From NCBI RefSeq assembly GCF_008642315.1, contig NZ_CP029192.1:5580001-5644000 (forward strand): 64,000 bases of DNA. The letters are read 5' to 3'. Source of the stretch: Streptomyces venezuelae. GTDB taxonomy: Bacteria; Actinomycetota; Actinomycetes; Streptomycetales; Streptomycetaceae. Positions 1 to 7,792 of the stretch are shown here, piece by piece (the first letter of the stretch is position 1; every line of letters begins with the position of its first letter). Under the pieces are notes generated by a model, which was not told where the DNA came from, made no database searches, and saw only the letters and a list, made by a program, of their open reading frames with translations. The translations under genes were made by a program, and so were the position numbers.

Positions 1-1
1 G

Positions 2-1330
2 CTGGCCGCGGCGGTCTCCTTCGCCTGTGGTCCGTACGTCGTGCCGAACGCCTTCATCGAGGGCTGGGCGGTCCGCACGAACAACCCGCCCTCCGGGCAC
101 GTGCGGGGCGAGGGCGCCCTCCAGGTGTGCGCCGCGTACGAGGCCCAGATGGACAAGATCGCCAAGAAGCTGGGCGTCGACCCGGCGGAGCTGCGGCTGC
201 GCAACGCCATGGCGACCGGCGACATCCTGCCCACCGGCCAGACGGTGACGTGCCCCGCGCCCGTGGCCGAACTCCTCGCGGCCGTGCGCGACGCCCCGCT
301 GCCCGAGCTGCCCAAGGACACCCCCGAGGACGAGTGGCTGCTGCCCGGCGGTCCGGAGGGCGCGGGCGAACCGGCCGCCGTCCGGCGCGGCGTCGGCTAC
401 GGCCTCGGCATGGTCCAGCTCCTCGGCGCCGAGGGCACGGACGAGGTCTCCACCGCCACGGTGAAGGTCCACGACGGCGGGGCGACGGTGATCTGCGCGG
501 CCGTCGAGACCGGCCAGGGCTTCACGACGCTGGCCCGCCAGATCGTCCAGGAGACGCTGGGCATCGAGGACGTGCGCGTCGCCCCCGTCGACACGGACCA
601 GCCGCCCGCGGGCCCGAGCTGCCGCGGCCGCCACACGTGGGTCTCGGGCGGCGCGGTGGAGCGCGCGGCGAAGATGGTCCGCACGCAGCTCCTCCAGCCC
701 CTCGCGCACAAGTTCGGGATGTCGACCGAGCTGCTCCAGATCACCGACGGCAAGATCACCTCGTACGACGGTGTGCTCTCCACGACCGTCACGGAGGCCC
801 TTGAGGGCAAGGAGCTCTGGGCCACGGCCCAGTGCCGTCCGCACCCGACCGAGCCGCTCGACGAGTCCGGGCAGGGCGACGCGTTCGTCGGCATGGCGTT
901 CTGCGCGATCCGCGCGGTCGTCGACGTCGACATCGAGATCGGTGCGGTTCGGGTGGTGGAGCTCGCGGTGGCGCAGGACGTGGGCCGCATCCTGAACCCC
1001 GCCCAGCTCAAGGCCCGCATCGAGGCGGGCGTCACCCAGGGCGTGGGCGCGGCCCTCACGGAGAACCTCCGCACGCCCCGCGGCCTGGTCCGCCACCCCG
1101 ACCTCACGGGCTACGCGCTCCCGACCGCCCTGGACACCCCTGACATCCGCATCGTGAAGCTGGTGGAGGAGCGGGACGTCGTCGCCCCCTTCGGCGCGAA
1201 GGCGGCCAGCGCGGTCCCGGTGGTGACGTCCCCCGCGGCGATCGCCTCGGCGGTCCGCGCGGCGACGGGCCGCCCGGTGAACCGCCTCCCGATCCGCCCG
1301 CAGGCGGCGGTCGCGGTCCCCTCGTCGTAG
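2..1330 (+). CDS. Xanthine/aldehyde dehydrogenase family molybdopterin-binding subunit (3' part)
   Basis: The gene enters from the left edge, so its N-terminal part is missing; the visible 442 residues end at a TAG. They match the C-terminal half of the large molybdopterin-binding subunit of xanthine dehydrogenase-type enzymes. Seen directly are the conserved stretch around GPYVVPNAFIEGWAVRTNNP followed by GHVRGEG, a glycine-rich ETGQGFTTLARQ segment typical of the Mo-cofactor-binding half, and the late segment VAQDVGRILNP. Such enzymes hydroxylate purines or aldehydes in the cytoplasm with small FeS and FAD subunits, normally encoded just upstream (outside the window). The substrate cannot be told from this fragment. 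Confidence 0.88.
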   Translation: MAAAVSFACGPYVVPNAFIEGWAVRTNNPPSGHVRGEGALQVCAAYEAQMDKIAKKLGVDPAELRLRNAMATGDILPTGQTVTCPAPVAELLAAVRDAPLPELPKDTPEDEWLLPGGPEGAGEPAAVRRGVGYGLGMVQLLGAEGTDEVSTATVKVHDGGATVICAAVETGQGFTTLARQIVQETLGIEDVRVAPVDTDQPPAGPSCRGRHTWVSGGAVERAAKMVRTQLLQPLAHKFGMSTELLQITDGKITSYDGVLSTTVTEALEGKELWATAQCRPHPTEPLDESGQGDAFVGMAFCAIRAVVDVDIEIGAVRVVELAVAQDVGRILNPAQLKARIEAGVTQGVGAALTENLRTPRGLVRHPDLTGYALPTALDTPDIRIVKLVEERDVVAPFGAKAASAVPVVTSPAAIASAVRAATGRPVNRLPIRPQAAVAVPSS

Positions 1331-1343
1331 AACGGCGCGGCTC

Positions 1344-1532
1344 GTGGTGGCGTGGGGGTTCTTGGCCCTGGTGGGCGGCTTGGTGCTGGCCACCAACGTG
1401 TGCCGTGCGGCGGACTGGTTCCAGATGATGTCCTACCAGCACCGGATGTGGCCGAAGAGTGTGACGACCATGCGTGTGGTCGGGGCGGTTTTCTCGGTGG
1501 CGGGCGCGTTCGTTCTCCTGGGAGTCTTGTGA
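1344..1532 (+). CDS. Small two-helix membrane protein of unknown function
   Basis: A 62-residue protein starting with GTG (a second GTG follows directly), 13 bases after the dehydrogenase stop. It has a hydrophobic segment at residues 2-18, a polar middle (WFQMMSYQHRMWPKS) and a second hydrophobic segment at about 45-61, so it should be a small double-spanning membrane protein. The next gene starts one base after its stop, suggesting co-transcription. I recognise no family. Coding potential is supported by the amphipathic layout and tight spacing only. Confidence 0.55.
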   Translation: MVAWGFLALVGGLVLATNVCRAADWFQMMSYQHRMWPKSVTTMRVVGAVFSVAGAFVLLGVL

Positions 1533-1533
1533 C

Positions 1534-2097
1534 GTGGAGCGCGAATGCGGGGCAGAGGCGGCGGGCGGCCCCCGTGGCGTCGTCGTCATCACGGGCATCA
1601 TGGCGTCCGGCAAGTCGACGGTCGCGCAGGCGTTGGCCGAGCGGCTGCCTCGGGCGGCGCACGTGCGGGGTGACGCGTTCCGGCGGATGATCGTGTCGGG
1701 CGGGGTGCCGTACGAGGGTGTGCCCGGCGGGGAGGGCGAGGCTCAACTCCGCCTCCGCTACCGCCTGTCGGCGTCCGCCGCCGACGCCTGCTCCGACGCC
1801 GGATTCACCGCCGTCGTCCAGGACGTCATCCTGGGCGAGGAGTTGAAGGCGTACGTGGAACTAGTCCGCACCCGCCCCGCGTACGTCGTCGTGCTCGCCC
1901 CGCGGCCCGAAGCGGTCGCGGCTCGCGAGGAATCCCGCGGCAAGACGGGGTACGGCGCGTGGACGGTCGCCGACCTGGACGCGATCCTGCGCGAGCGGAC
2001 GCCCCGGCTCGGACTCTGGCTGGACAGCGGCGAGTTGACGGTAGACGAAACGGTGGACGCGATCCTGTCGAGGCTGGACGAAGCCCGGGTGAAGTGA
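1534..2097 (+). CDS. P-loop small-molecule kinase / AAA-like ATPase
   Basis: A 187-residue protein with a clear Walker A motif near the N-terminus (GIMASGKST, residues 21-29). An HVRGDAFRRMIV segment follows, as in small kinases of the chloramphenicol-phosphotransferase/gluconokinase-like group, then a VVLAPRPEAVAAREESR segment typical of the lid. I chose the GTG at 1534, one base after the preceding stop; longer upstream starts would overlap the membrane-protein gene. The length fits single-domain P-loop phosphotransferases. The substrate is unknown, and resistance-type phosphorylation is only one possibility. Confidence 0.75.
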   Translation: MERECGAEAAGGPRGVVVITGIMASGKSTVAQALAERLPRAAHVRGDAFRRMIVSGGVPYEGVPGGEGEAQLRLRYRLSASAADACSDAGFTAVVQDVILGEELKAYVELVRTRPAYVVVLAPRPEAVAAREESRGKTGYGAWTVADLDAILRERTPRLGLWLDSGELTVDETVDAILSRLDEARVK

Positions 2098-2149
2098 CTC
2101 CACGACCGGCGTCACCGCCAGGAGCCCGCGGTCCTCGGCGGGAGACGGG

Positions 2150-2183
2150 GAAAGGGTGGCCCCTTGTGAGGGACCACCCTTTC
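2150..2183. terminator. Hairpin terminator between kinase gene and tRNA-Cys
   Basis: Ten-base perfect arms (GAAAGGGTGG at 2150-2159 and its complement at 2174-2183) with a partly paired interior. It lies between a plus-strand gene and a minus-strand tRNA, so it can serve either direction. Confidence 0.6.
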
Positions 2184-2226
2184 GGTTGCCGCGGCGGCAC
2201 GGCGCGGTGACGCCGTCAGCCGGTGG

Positions 2227-2298
2227 AGGCCGTGGCGGGATTCGAACCCGCGTTACTGGATTTGCAGTCCAGCCCCTGAGCCTCTCGGGCACACGGCC
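2227..2298 (-). tRNA. tRNA-Cys (GCA)
   Basis: Read on the minus strand, the sequence starts GGCCGTG and ends CACGGCC plus a U discriminator, giving a perfect 7-bp acceptor stem. The anticodon arm is CTGGA-CTGCAAA-TCCAG with anticodon GCA, and the T arm is GCGGG-TTCGAAT-CCCGC. Anticodon GCA and U73 are the standard cysteine identity elements. CCA is not encoded. Confidence 0.93.
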
Positions 2299-2407
2299 AA
2301 GTCGTCTCGTCGACCGATCGCGTCGACCTGACTCATTGAACGTAGCCGTGTTCCCGCTACCGCCTCAAGCGATCACGGGGTGCCGCAACGGGACCGCCAT
2401 ACGGCGT

Positions 2408-3835
2408 TCACGAAAGGGGCGTGCGGAGGGCCCGGGCCGCGCGGGACGCCTGGGCCGCGACGCCGGGGATGCTCGACGCGATGAAGGAGCCGCCGCCGGA
2501 CAGGTCGCCGACGACGTGCACGCGCGGGTCGGCGGGGAGCAGGCCGCCCGCCGGGTGGGGCGTGCCGAGGCCGGTGTCGACGAGGGAGGCGACCAGGTGG
2601 CCGGCTCCGGCGGGTATCGCCTGCGGGGGCGGGTTCACGGCGTTGACGACGGTGTCGGGAGGCGTTGTGGACAGGGTCCGTCGTATGTCGCCGGGGGCGA
2701 CTGTCAGCTGGCCGGTGTCCAGCAGCCGCATCAGCACGGACGCGTTCACCGGCACCATGGGGGAGGCGACGGCGGTGGCCGTGCGGAGGTGGTGGCGCAG
2801 GCGCGCGCGGTCGGCCTCGGGCAGCAGGCGCCAGGCGTACGGGCCGACGGCGTGTGCGGCGCTCTGGAGTGTGCGGCGGCCGACGCGCGGGTCGTCGACG
2901 GCGTCGAGCTGCTGTGGGAGCCGACGGGCCGGGTCGGTGGTCGTGGTGGCGCGCAGCTCGGCGGTGAGGGCCTCGAAATCGCCGTCCCTGTCCGCGAGTT
3001 CCGCGCGGAGCAGGTCGGTGAGGTCGGCGAGGGTGACCGTGCCGCGGGCCGCGTGCAGTTCCGTGACGCGTTCGGCGGTGAGGTGCCGCGGGGGACGCCC
3101 GGCGACCGGGCGCTGCCAGACGTACGGCAGGACGCCGGTACGGGAGAGGAGGCTGATGCGGCCCCGGTGCCCGCGAGCGGCGAGGGCCACGACGACGTCG
3201 ACGGCGGTGAGGCCGCTGCCGATGACGGCGACGTCGCTCTCCACCGGGACGTGGTCGAGGGTGCGGGCCAGGGGGTAGGGGTCGGCGATGTAGCCAGGGG
3301 TGCCCGTGAAGCCGTACGGGTCCGGGGGGTTGCCCGTGCCCACGCACAGGGCGACCTGGGCGGCGGCGTACTCCCGGCCGTCCGCCGTGCGGAGTGCCAG
3401 GCGTGTGCCCCGGCGGGCGGCGCCGGTGACGCGAGCGGGCACGACCTCGACGGACCACCCCTGCTCGGCCATGGCTGCGACCGCCTTCTCGGCCGTGTGC
3501 GTCAGGTACTCGCCGTAGAGCGCGCGAGGGACGACGGGGAGGCCGAGCAGCGGGTCGATGTGGTCGGCGGCCCGTTCGCCCAGCCAGTCCGCGTAGTGGC
3601 CGGCATCCCCGTGGCGGATGGACGAGATGCCGGGCGGCACGTTGACGCGGACCACGTCCAGGTCGGGGCCGTAGGGCCGTCCTCGCCACAGGTGGGGGGA
3701 GGGTTCGAAGACGCGGAGGGTGCCGGGGGAGGGTCGGTCGGCGGCCCGCGTGGACAGGGCGTCCAGCAGGGCGACGGCTGCGGCGCCTCCGCCGACGACA
3801 GCGAGGTCGAGGTCGAGGTCGAGGTCGAGGTTCAT
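2408..3835 (-). CDS. FAD/NAD(P)-binding protein (COG4529-like)
   Basis: A 475-residue protein with an N-terminal Rossmann motif (AVVGGGAAAVALLDAL, about residues 11-26), a second nucleotide-binding segment VAVIGSGLTAVDVVVALAARG in the middle, and GDLSGGGSFIASSIPGV near the end. This matches the FAD-NAD(P)-binding family related to hydroxyacylglutathione/HdrL-like flavoproteins of unknown reaction. I chose the ATG at 3833-3835 because GGAAGG lies 7 bases upstream; a longer frame extends to 3979 without a comparable site. The residues before the first Rossmann strand are (DL)4, encoded by a perfect hexanucleotide repeat. It is divergent from the LuxR gene. Confidence 0.8.
   Translation of the reverse strand: MNLDLDLDLDLAVVGGGAAAVALLDALSTRAADRPSPGTLRVFEPSPHLWRGRPYGPDLDVVRVNVPPGISSIRHGDAGHYADWLGERAADHIDPLLGLPVVPRALYGEYLTHTAEKAVAAMAEQGWSVEVVPARVTGAARRGTRLALRTADGREYAAAQVALCVGTGNPPDPYGFTGTPGYIADPYPLARTLDHVPVESDVAVIGSGLTAVDVVVALAARGHRGRISLLSRTGVLPYVWQRPVAGRPPRHLTAERVTELHAARGTVTLADLTDLLRAELADRDGDFEALTAELRATTTTDPARRLPQQLDAVDDPRVGRRTLQSAAHAVGPYAWRLLPEADRARLRHHLRTATAVASPMVPVNASVLMRLLDTGQLTVAPGDIRRTLSTTPPDTVVNAVNPPPQAIPAGAGHLVASLVDTGLGTPHPAGGLLPADPRVHVVGDLSGGGSFIASSIPGVAAQASRAARALRTPLS
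3803..3831. repeat. GAGGTC hexanucleotide microsatellite at the 5' end of the FAD gene
   Basis: Four perfect GAGGTC units plus a partial fifth. Read on the minus strand they encode alternating Asp-Leu just after the start codon. Confidence 0.9.
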
Positions 3836-4006
3836 GTGTGCCTTCCGGGTGTCCGACGTACGTTCTTCCGTGGTTGCCGTCGACTCTCGTACGGCCCGAC
3901 GTCGCTCCCCATCCCGCGACTGAGGGTGATCCGCGGTGAGCGACCCCCTCAGACGAGGGGTTGGTGCCGGGCGCGGCACCGTGCAAGCTGAGCCGGGGGA
4001 GGGCGC

Positions 4007-5092
4007 ATGAACCGATCACGCGGAGCGTTGTCCGGCCTCGAACGGGCCGCCGACGCCGTCGAGTTGTTCGAGCGGGCGTCGGCCGGGCTGCGCCGCGTCG
4101 TGCCGTTCGACTCGGCGGTGTGGCGGGCCACGGACCCGGAGACGGGTCTGATCACGGCGCCGATGCTCGTGCAGAACCTCGGTTCGGGGGAGGGCTGCGC
4201 GGCGTACTGGGAGAACGAGCTCCTGGAGGAGACCGTCGTGCCGTACCGCGAGTTGGCCCGTGCGGTCGTGCCTGCGGCGGGCCTCCGGGACTTCACCGGC
4301 GACCTGCCCGCCCGCAGCGCCCGCTACCGGCGCCTCCTGCGCGGCTGGGGCATGCACGACGAACTCCGCGCCGTACTGCGGATCGGCGACCGTCCGTGGG
4401 GTCTGGTCAGCCTCTTCCGCGACGCGGAGCCTTTTCGCCCGGACGAGATCGCCCTGGTCGCCGACCAGTCCCGTCCCCTGGCCACGCTCCTACGACGCTT
4501 CGCGCGCCCGCCTGCGTCCGTGCCGCCCCGCACCGACGTGCCCGCGCCGGGGCTCATCCTCTTCGACGGCAGGGGCGAGGCGATGTCGATCAACGAGGAG
4601 GCGCGGCAGCACCTCGCCGCGCTCCCCAAGGGCCCGTCGTTCCCCTCGCCGTTGGGCGTACGGCTCCCGATCTGGGTGATCGGCACGGCGCTTCAGGCCC
4701 GCGCGGTCGCCGACGGCCGCGACCACGGTGATGCTCGCGTGCGCATCCGGACCACGGAGGGCCGTTGGCTGGTCTGCCACGCGTCGTGCCTCACGGGGCC
4801 CGGCGGGCGGCCCGGGCCGGTGGCCCTCGTCATCGAACCCCCGGCCCCCGCGGACCTGGCGGTCCTGATCGCCGAGTCGTACGGTCTCACCGCGCGCGAA
4901 CTGGAGATCACCCAGCTCGTCGCACGCGGCATGACGACCGCGGAGATCGCCGGGACCCTGTTCATCACCCCGCACACGGTCCGCGACCGCCTCAAGACCC
5001 TCTTCGCCAAGGTCGGCGTCTCCAGCCGGGGGGAGCTGGTGTCCCGCCTCTTCACGGAGCACTACTGGCCGCAGGGGCACCCGCTCAACTAG
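4007..5092 (+). CDS. LuxR-family transcriptional regulator with GAF-like sensor region
   Basis: A 361-residue protein. Residues 1-170 look like a GAF-type sensory region (RVVPFDSAVWRATDPETGLITAP; later GDRPWGLVSLFRD). A PAS-like stretch follows (about 175-270), and a C-terminal LuxR helix-turn-helix runs from about 290 to 350 (LTARELEITQLVARGMTTAEIAG, then FITPHTVRDRLKTLFAKVGV). The family binds DNA through this domain, and the ligand is unknown. The ATG at 4007 follows GGGGGAGG with good spacing. It is divergent from the FAD protein, which it may control (inference). Confidence 0.88.
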   Translation: MNRSRGALSGLERAADAVELFERASAGLRRVVPFDSAVWRATDPETGLITAPMLVQNLGSGEGCAAYWENELLEETVVPYRELARAVVPAAGLRDFTGDLPARSARYRRLLRGWGMHDELRAVLRIGDRPWGLVSLFRDAEPFRPDEIALVADQSRPLATLLRRFARPPASVPPRTDVPAPGLILFDGRGEAMSINEEARQHLAALPKGPSFPSPLGVRLPIWVIGTALQARAVADGRDHGDARVRIRTTEGRWLVCHASCLTGPGGRPGPVALVIEPPAPADLAVLIAESYGLTARELEITQLVARGMTTAEIAGTLFITPHTVRDRLKTLFAKVGVSSRGELVSRLFTEHYWPQGHPLN

Positions 5093-5099
5093 ACCGGGA

Positions 5100-5149
5100 A
5101 GTTGCAAAGACTCCGTTGCAAAAACTATTGCAACGGAGTCTTTGCAACT
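5100..5149. promoter_or_regulatory. 22-bp-arm palindrome with four TTGCAA boxes, probable operator
   Basis: Perfect inverted repeat: arms 5100-5121 and 5128-5149 with a 6-base loop. TTGCAA occurs at 5102, 5116, 5128 and 5142. It ends 14 bases before the ArsR-type gene start, leaving room only for a start region, so it most likely is the regulator's own operator. It begins 8 bases after the LuxR stop and might also terminate that transcript. Confidence 0.7.
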
Positions 5150-5163
5150 CTACGCTGCTGGGC

Positions 5164-5778
5164 ATGACGGAAGACGACCGGTCCGGGCCCCGCCCCCGGA
5201 ATGTCCACCACCTGAACCCCCGCTCGCTGCGGGGCCTCGCGCACCCGCTCCGGATGCGCCTGCTCTCCTCCCTGCGCCTCGAAGGCCCCGCCACGGCCTC
5301 CCAACTCGCCGCCCGCCTGGGCGAGTCGAGCGGCGCGACCAGCTACCACCTGCGCCAGCTCGCGGAGTACGGATTCGTCGAGGACGACCCGGACCGCGGC
5401 AAGGGCAGGGAGCGCTGGTGGCGCTCCGCCCATCAGGGCACGCGCACCGACGAGGACCTCATCCGCGACCCGAACCCGGAAGTCCAGGCCGCGCTCAGCA
5501 CGCTCCTGTACGAGTACGCCACGCAGCGCGCCCAGGAGGTCACCACCTGGATCGCGACGCGGCACGAGTGGCCGCAGGCGTGGGACGAGGCGGCGGACAC
5601 CAGCGACTACACCCTGACCCTCAGCCCCGCCCAGGCGACCGAACTGAGCCACAAGGTCAACGCGCTCATGGAGAGCTACCGCAACACGCCCCCGCCCCGG
5701 GGCACCCCGGACGTCGCCCAGGTCCGCGTCCACTCCCACATCTTCCCGACCCGGCCCGCACCGGCCGAGGACGCCTGA
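5164..5778 (+). CDS. ArsR-type winged-helix transcriptional regulator
   Basis: A 204-residue protein with an N-terminal winged helix (residues 20-85): SLRGLAHPLRMRLLSSLR, then TASQLAARLGESSGATSYHL and LAEYGFVEDDPDRGKGRERW. This HTH_20/ArsR-like layout is common in Streptomyces, often beside an MFS exporter, though none is adjacent here. No cysteine metal-binding motif is seen in the recognition region, so metal sensing is not supported. The ATG at 5164 is used because the frame upstream runs through the large palindrome and the LuxR gene. The gene is followed 13 bases later by a small ORF, probably co-transcribed. Confidence 0.85.
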   Translation: MTEDDRSGPRPRNVHHLNPRSLRGLAHPLRMRLLSSLRLEGPATASQLAARLGESSGATSYHLRQLAEYGFVEDDPDRGKGRERWWRSAHQGTRTDEDLIRDPNPEVQAALSTLLYEYATQRAQEVTTWIATRHEWPQAWDEAADTSDYTLTLSPAQATELSHKVNALMESYRNTPPPRGTPDVAQVRVHSHIFPTRPAPAEDA

Positions 5779-5791
5779 GAGGAGCAGACCC

Positions 5792-6001
5792 ATGCACCCT
5801 TACGTGCATCTGATGCTGCACGAGGAACGCGCCGAACGGTTACGCCGCGCGGCCGCGCCCCGACGTACGAACCGCCATCATCTCCGCGCTCAACTCGGCT
5901 GGCGCCTCGTCGAGTTGGGACTGCGCCTGGTCAGCAGCTCGGGACCTTCCCGCCCTTTTCCAGCGCCCGCAGCGCGTCGACCGTTCCCTTCAGCGTCGTG
6001 A
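5792..6001 (+). CDS. Small hypothetical protein overlapping the convergent protease gene
   Basis: A 69-residue ORF with a good ribosome site (GAGAGGAGCAGACCC before the ATG). The first 45 residues (MHPYVHLMLHEERAERLRRA onward) look like a genuine short alpha-helical protein. The last 20 (after VELGLRLV) are Ser/Pro/Arg-rich and are antisense to the end of the downstream protease gene, overlapping it by 71 bases. The tail is therefore probably a read-through extension of a once shorter protein. Function unknown; likely co-transcribed with the ArsR regulator. Confidence 0.55.
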   Translation: MHPYVHLMLHEERAERLRRAAAPRRTNRHHLRAQLGWRLVELGLRLVSSSGPSRPFPAPAARRPFPSAS

Positions 6002-6731
6002 CCGGAACGAGCCGCAGCCCCTTCGGCAGCTCGGCCTGAGCATCCTCGCACTCGTCCTTCGGGACGAGGAAGACGGTCGCGCCGTCGCGGCCCGCGGCCT
6101 GCGTCTTGAGGGCGACGCCACCGACCGGGCCGACCTTGCCGTCGGCCGTGATCGTGCCGGTGCCGGCGATCTTCCGGCCGCCCGTGAGGTCGCCGCCGCT
6201 GCCGTCGCCGTCGAGCTTGTCGATGATGCCGAGCGAGAGGAACAGGCCCGCGCTCGGCCCGCCGATCTTGCCGAGGTCGGCCTTGACCTTCACCTTGGCG
6301 GTGTCGTCGACGCCGTTCGCCTTCAGGTAGTTCAGTGCCGCGTCCGTGGCGGCGTCCTGCGACTTCTTCATGTCGCCGAGGTTGTGCTTCTCGACTTCCT
6401 TCACGTCGTCGCCGACGGGGTAGACGGAGTCCTTGGGCATCACGGCCCGGTCGCTCCGGAACCACCCGTCGATGACGTCACCGAGGTAGACGTCCATCTG
6501 CGGCCCGGTGGCCACGATGGTGGTCATCCGCAGCTCGCCCCGGGTCGCCCGGGTCGGCACGCCGCTGACCGTCAGGACGGGCTTCCCTTCGTGCTTCCCG
6601 AGCACGTCGGCGGTTCCCCCGGGCTGCGCCACGGCGAACGGCAGCGGCGCGAGCCCCGCGACGGCGAGCAGCGCCACGACGGGCAGGGCGCAGAGGGCGA
6701 GGGCCTGGGGGCGCGTGAGACGAGAGAACAC
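5931..6731 (-). CDS. Secreted/membrane-anchored Lon-type (S16) serine protease
   Basis: A 266-residue protein with an N-terminal signal or anchor (about residues 9-33, ALALCALPVVALLAVAGL). The C-terminal Lon catalytic domain carries the Ser site GGPSAGLFLSLGI and the Lys site in GKVGPVGGVALKTQA, the classical Ser-Lys dyad. There is no ATPase domain, as in the YlbL group of extracytoplasmic Lon-like proteases. The start ATG is preceded by a weak Shine-Dalgarno sequence. It is convergent with the small ORF at 5792. The substrate is unknown. Confidence 0.85.
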   Translation of the reverse strand: MFSRLTRPQALALCALPVVALLAVAGLAPLPFAVAQPGGTADVLGKHEGKPVLTVSGVPTRATRGELRMTTIVATGPQMDVYLGDVIDGWFRSDRAVMPKDSVYPVGDDVKEVEKHNLGDMKKSQDAATDAALNYLKANGVDDTAKVKVKADLGKIGGPSAGLFLSLGIIDKLDGDGSGGDLTGGRKIAGTGTITADGKVGPVGGVALKTQAAGRDGATVFLVPKDECEDAQAELPKGLRLVPVTTLKGTVDALRALEKGGKVPSC

Positions 6732-6784
6732 GGGATCAATCTAACGTGCAGGGTCTCTGGAACTGGGCGCCGGTCATCGCCGGC

Positions 6785-6825
6785 TGCGCCGGGCTCGTCC
6801 TCAAACGCCGGACGGGCTTGCCGGA
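6785..6825. repeat. Fragment of the CGTTTGAGGA dispersed repeat
   Basis: The stretch containing TCCTCAAACGCCGGACGGGC is the reverse complement of the repeat core seen downstream of cysM (39650) and before 42100. Such elements are common at Streptomyces gene ends. Confidence 0.5.
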
Positions 6826-6834
6826 GCAGCGGCC

Positions 6835-7476
6835 TCAGCGCAGCGCATCGGCTACTTCACGCGCCGCGTCGACCACCCGCGGCCCCACCCTCTCCGGCAC
6901 CGAGTCCGCCAGCATGACGACTCCCACGCTGCCCTCCAGGCCCGTCACGCCCACCAGGGGCGCCGCCGCGCCGCTCGCGCCGGCCTCCAGCTCGCCGTGG
7001 GTGAGCGCGTAGCCGGGGTCCGTGACCAGGCCCTGGCGGGCCGCCAGGATCGCGCGGCCCGCGGCGCCCCGGTCCAGAGGGTGGCGGAAGCCGGTCCGGT
7101 ACGCGACGTGGTAGTCCGTCCACGTCGGCTCGACCACCGCGACCGCGAGGGCCTCCGAGCCGTCGACGAGGGTCAGGTGGGCCGTCGCGCCTATGTCCTC
7201 CGCGAGCGAGCGCAGCGCGGGCAGCGCGGCCTCGCGCACCAGCGGATGCACCTGCCGCCCGAGCCGCAGCACGCCGAGGCCGACGCGGGCCCGGCCGCCC
7301 AGGTCGCGGCGGACGAGGGCATGCTGTTCGAGCGTGGCGAGCAGGCGGTAGACCACCGTGCGGTTCACGCCGAGCTTGTTGGAGAGCTCGGTGACCGTCA
7401 GGCCGTGGTCGGTGTCGGCCAGCAGCTTGAGGACGCGCAGTCCTCGGTCGAGCGTCTGGGAAGTCTCCGCGGTCAC
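6835..7476 (-). CDS. IclR-family transcriptional regulator
   Basis: A 213-residue protein: N-terminal winged helix (SQTLDRGLRVLKLLADTDHG, VTELSNKLGVNRTVVYRLLA; residues 5-60) and a C-terminal IclR effector domain (GATAHLTLVDG, HPLDRGAAGRAILAA, GVVMLADSV). I used the GTG at 7474-7476, because AAGGAG sits 8 bases upstream. An in-frame GTG at 7485 overlaps that site and is less likely. The effector is unknown. No operon partner is on the same strand. Confidence 0.88.
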   Translation of the reverse strand: MTAETSQTLDRGLRVLKLLADTDHGLTVTELSNKLGVNRTVVYRLLATLEQHALVRRDLGGRARVGLGVLRLGRQVHPLVREAALPALRSLAEDIGATAHLTLVDGSEALAVAVVEPTWTDYHVAYRTGFRHPLDRGAAGRAILAARQGLVTDPGYALTHGELEAGASGAAAPLVGVTGLEGSVGVVMLADSVPERVGPRVVDAAREVADALR

Positions 7477-7792
7477 GACGCCCACTCCTTAGGTGAGGGT
7501 CGGCGGCCCCCCTACGCGGCGGTTGCGTCGCCGGTCCCGTGGGCGACGCGCGTCAGAGGCCGCCGGTCGGAACACCGGCTGCGCTCCGCGGCGGCGCTGC
7601 CACGGGGCGTGTGCTTTGCGGGGACATTAGCGAGGCCGTCCCGCTGAGCGGAAGACTTCGTCCAGAATCCGGGCACGGGGACGCCCCTAGCGCCCCCCAT
7701 TGCCCCAATACGCGGTGGCCACCCCGGAGGCCGCGCGCACCACGTCCGCACACGACCTCCCCACTCGGAACCCCCGGCTCCTTACTCGAACG
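7477..7792. other. Intergenic region without a convincing gene
   Basis: This 316-base gap separates the iclR start from the helicase stop. It should hold the iclR promoter. An open frame on the minus strand (7512-7751) has no family resemblance and no good start site, so I do not call it. I see no strong hairpin. Confidence 0.4.

Noticed and set aside
2156..3991. A 611-codon plus-strand open frame over tRNA-Cys and the FAD gene
   Set aside because: It crosses a tRNA gene and is antisense to a clearly recognisable flavoprotein.
7512..7751. A 79-codon minus-strand open frame between iclR and the helicase gene
   Set aside because: WTKSS-like letters recall DUF397, but the rest does not fit and there is no ribosome site.
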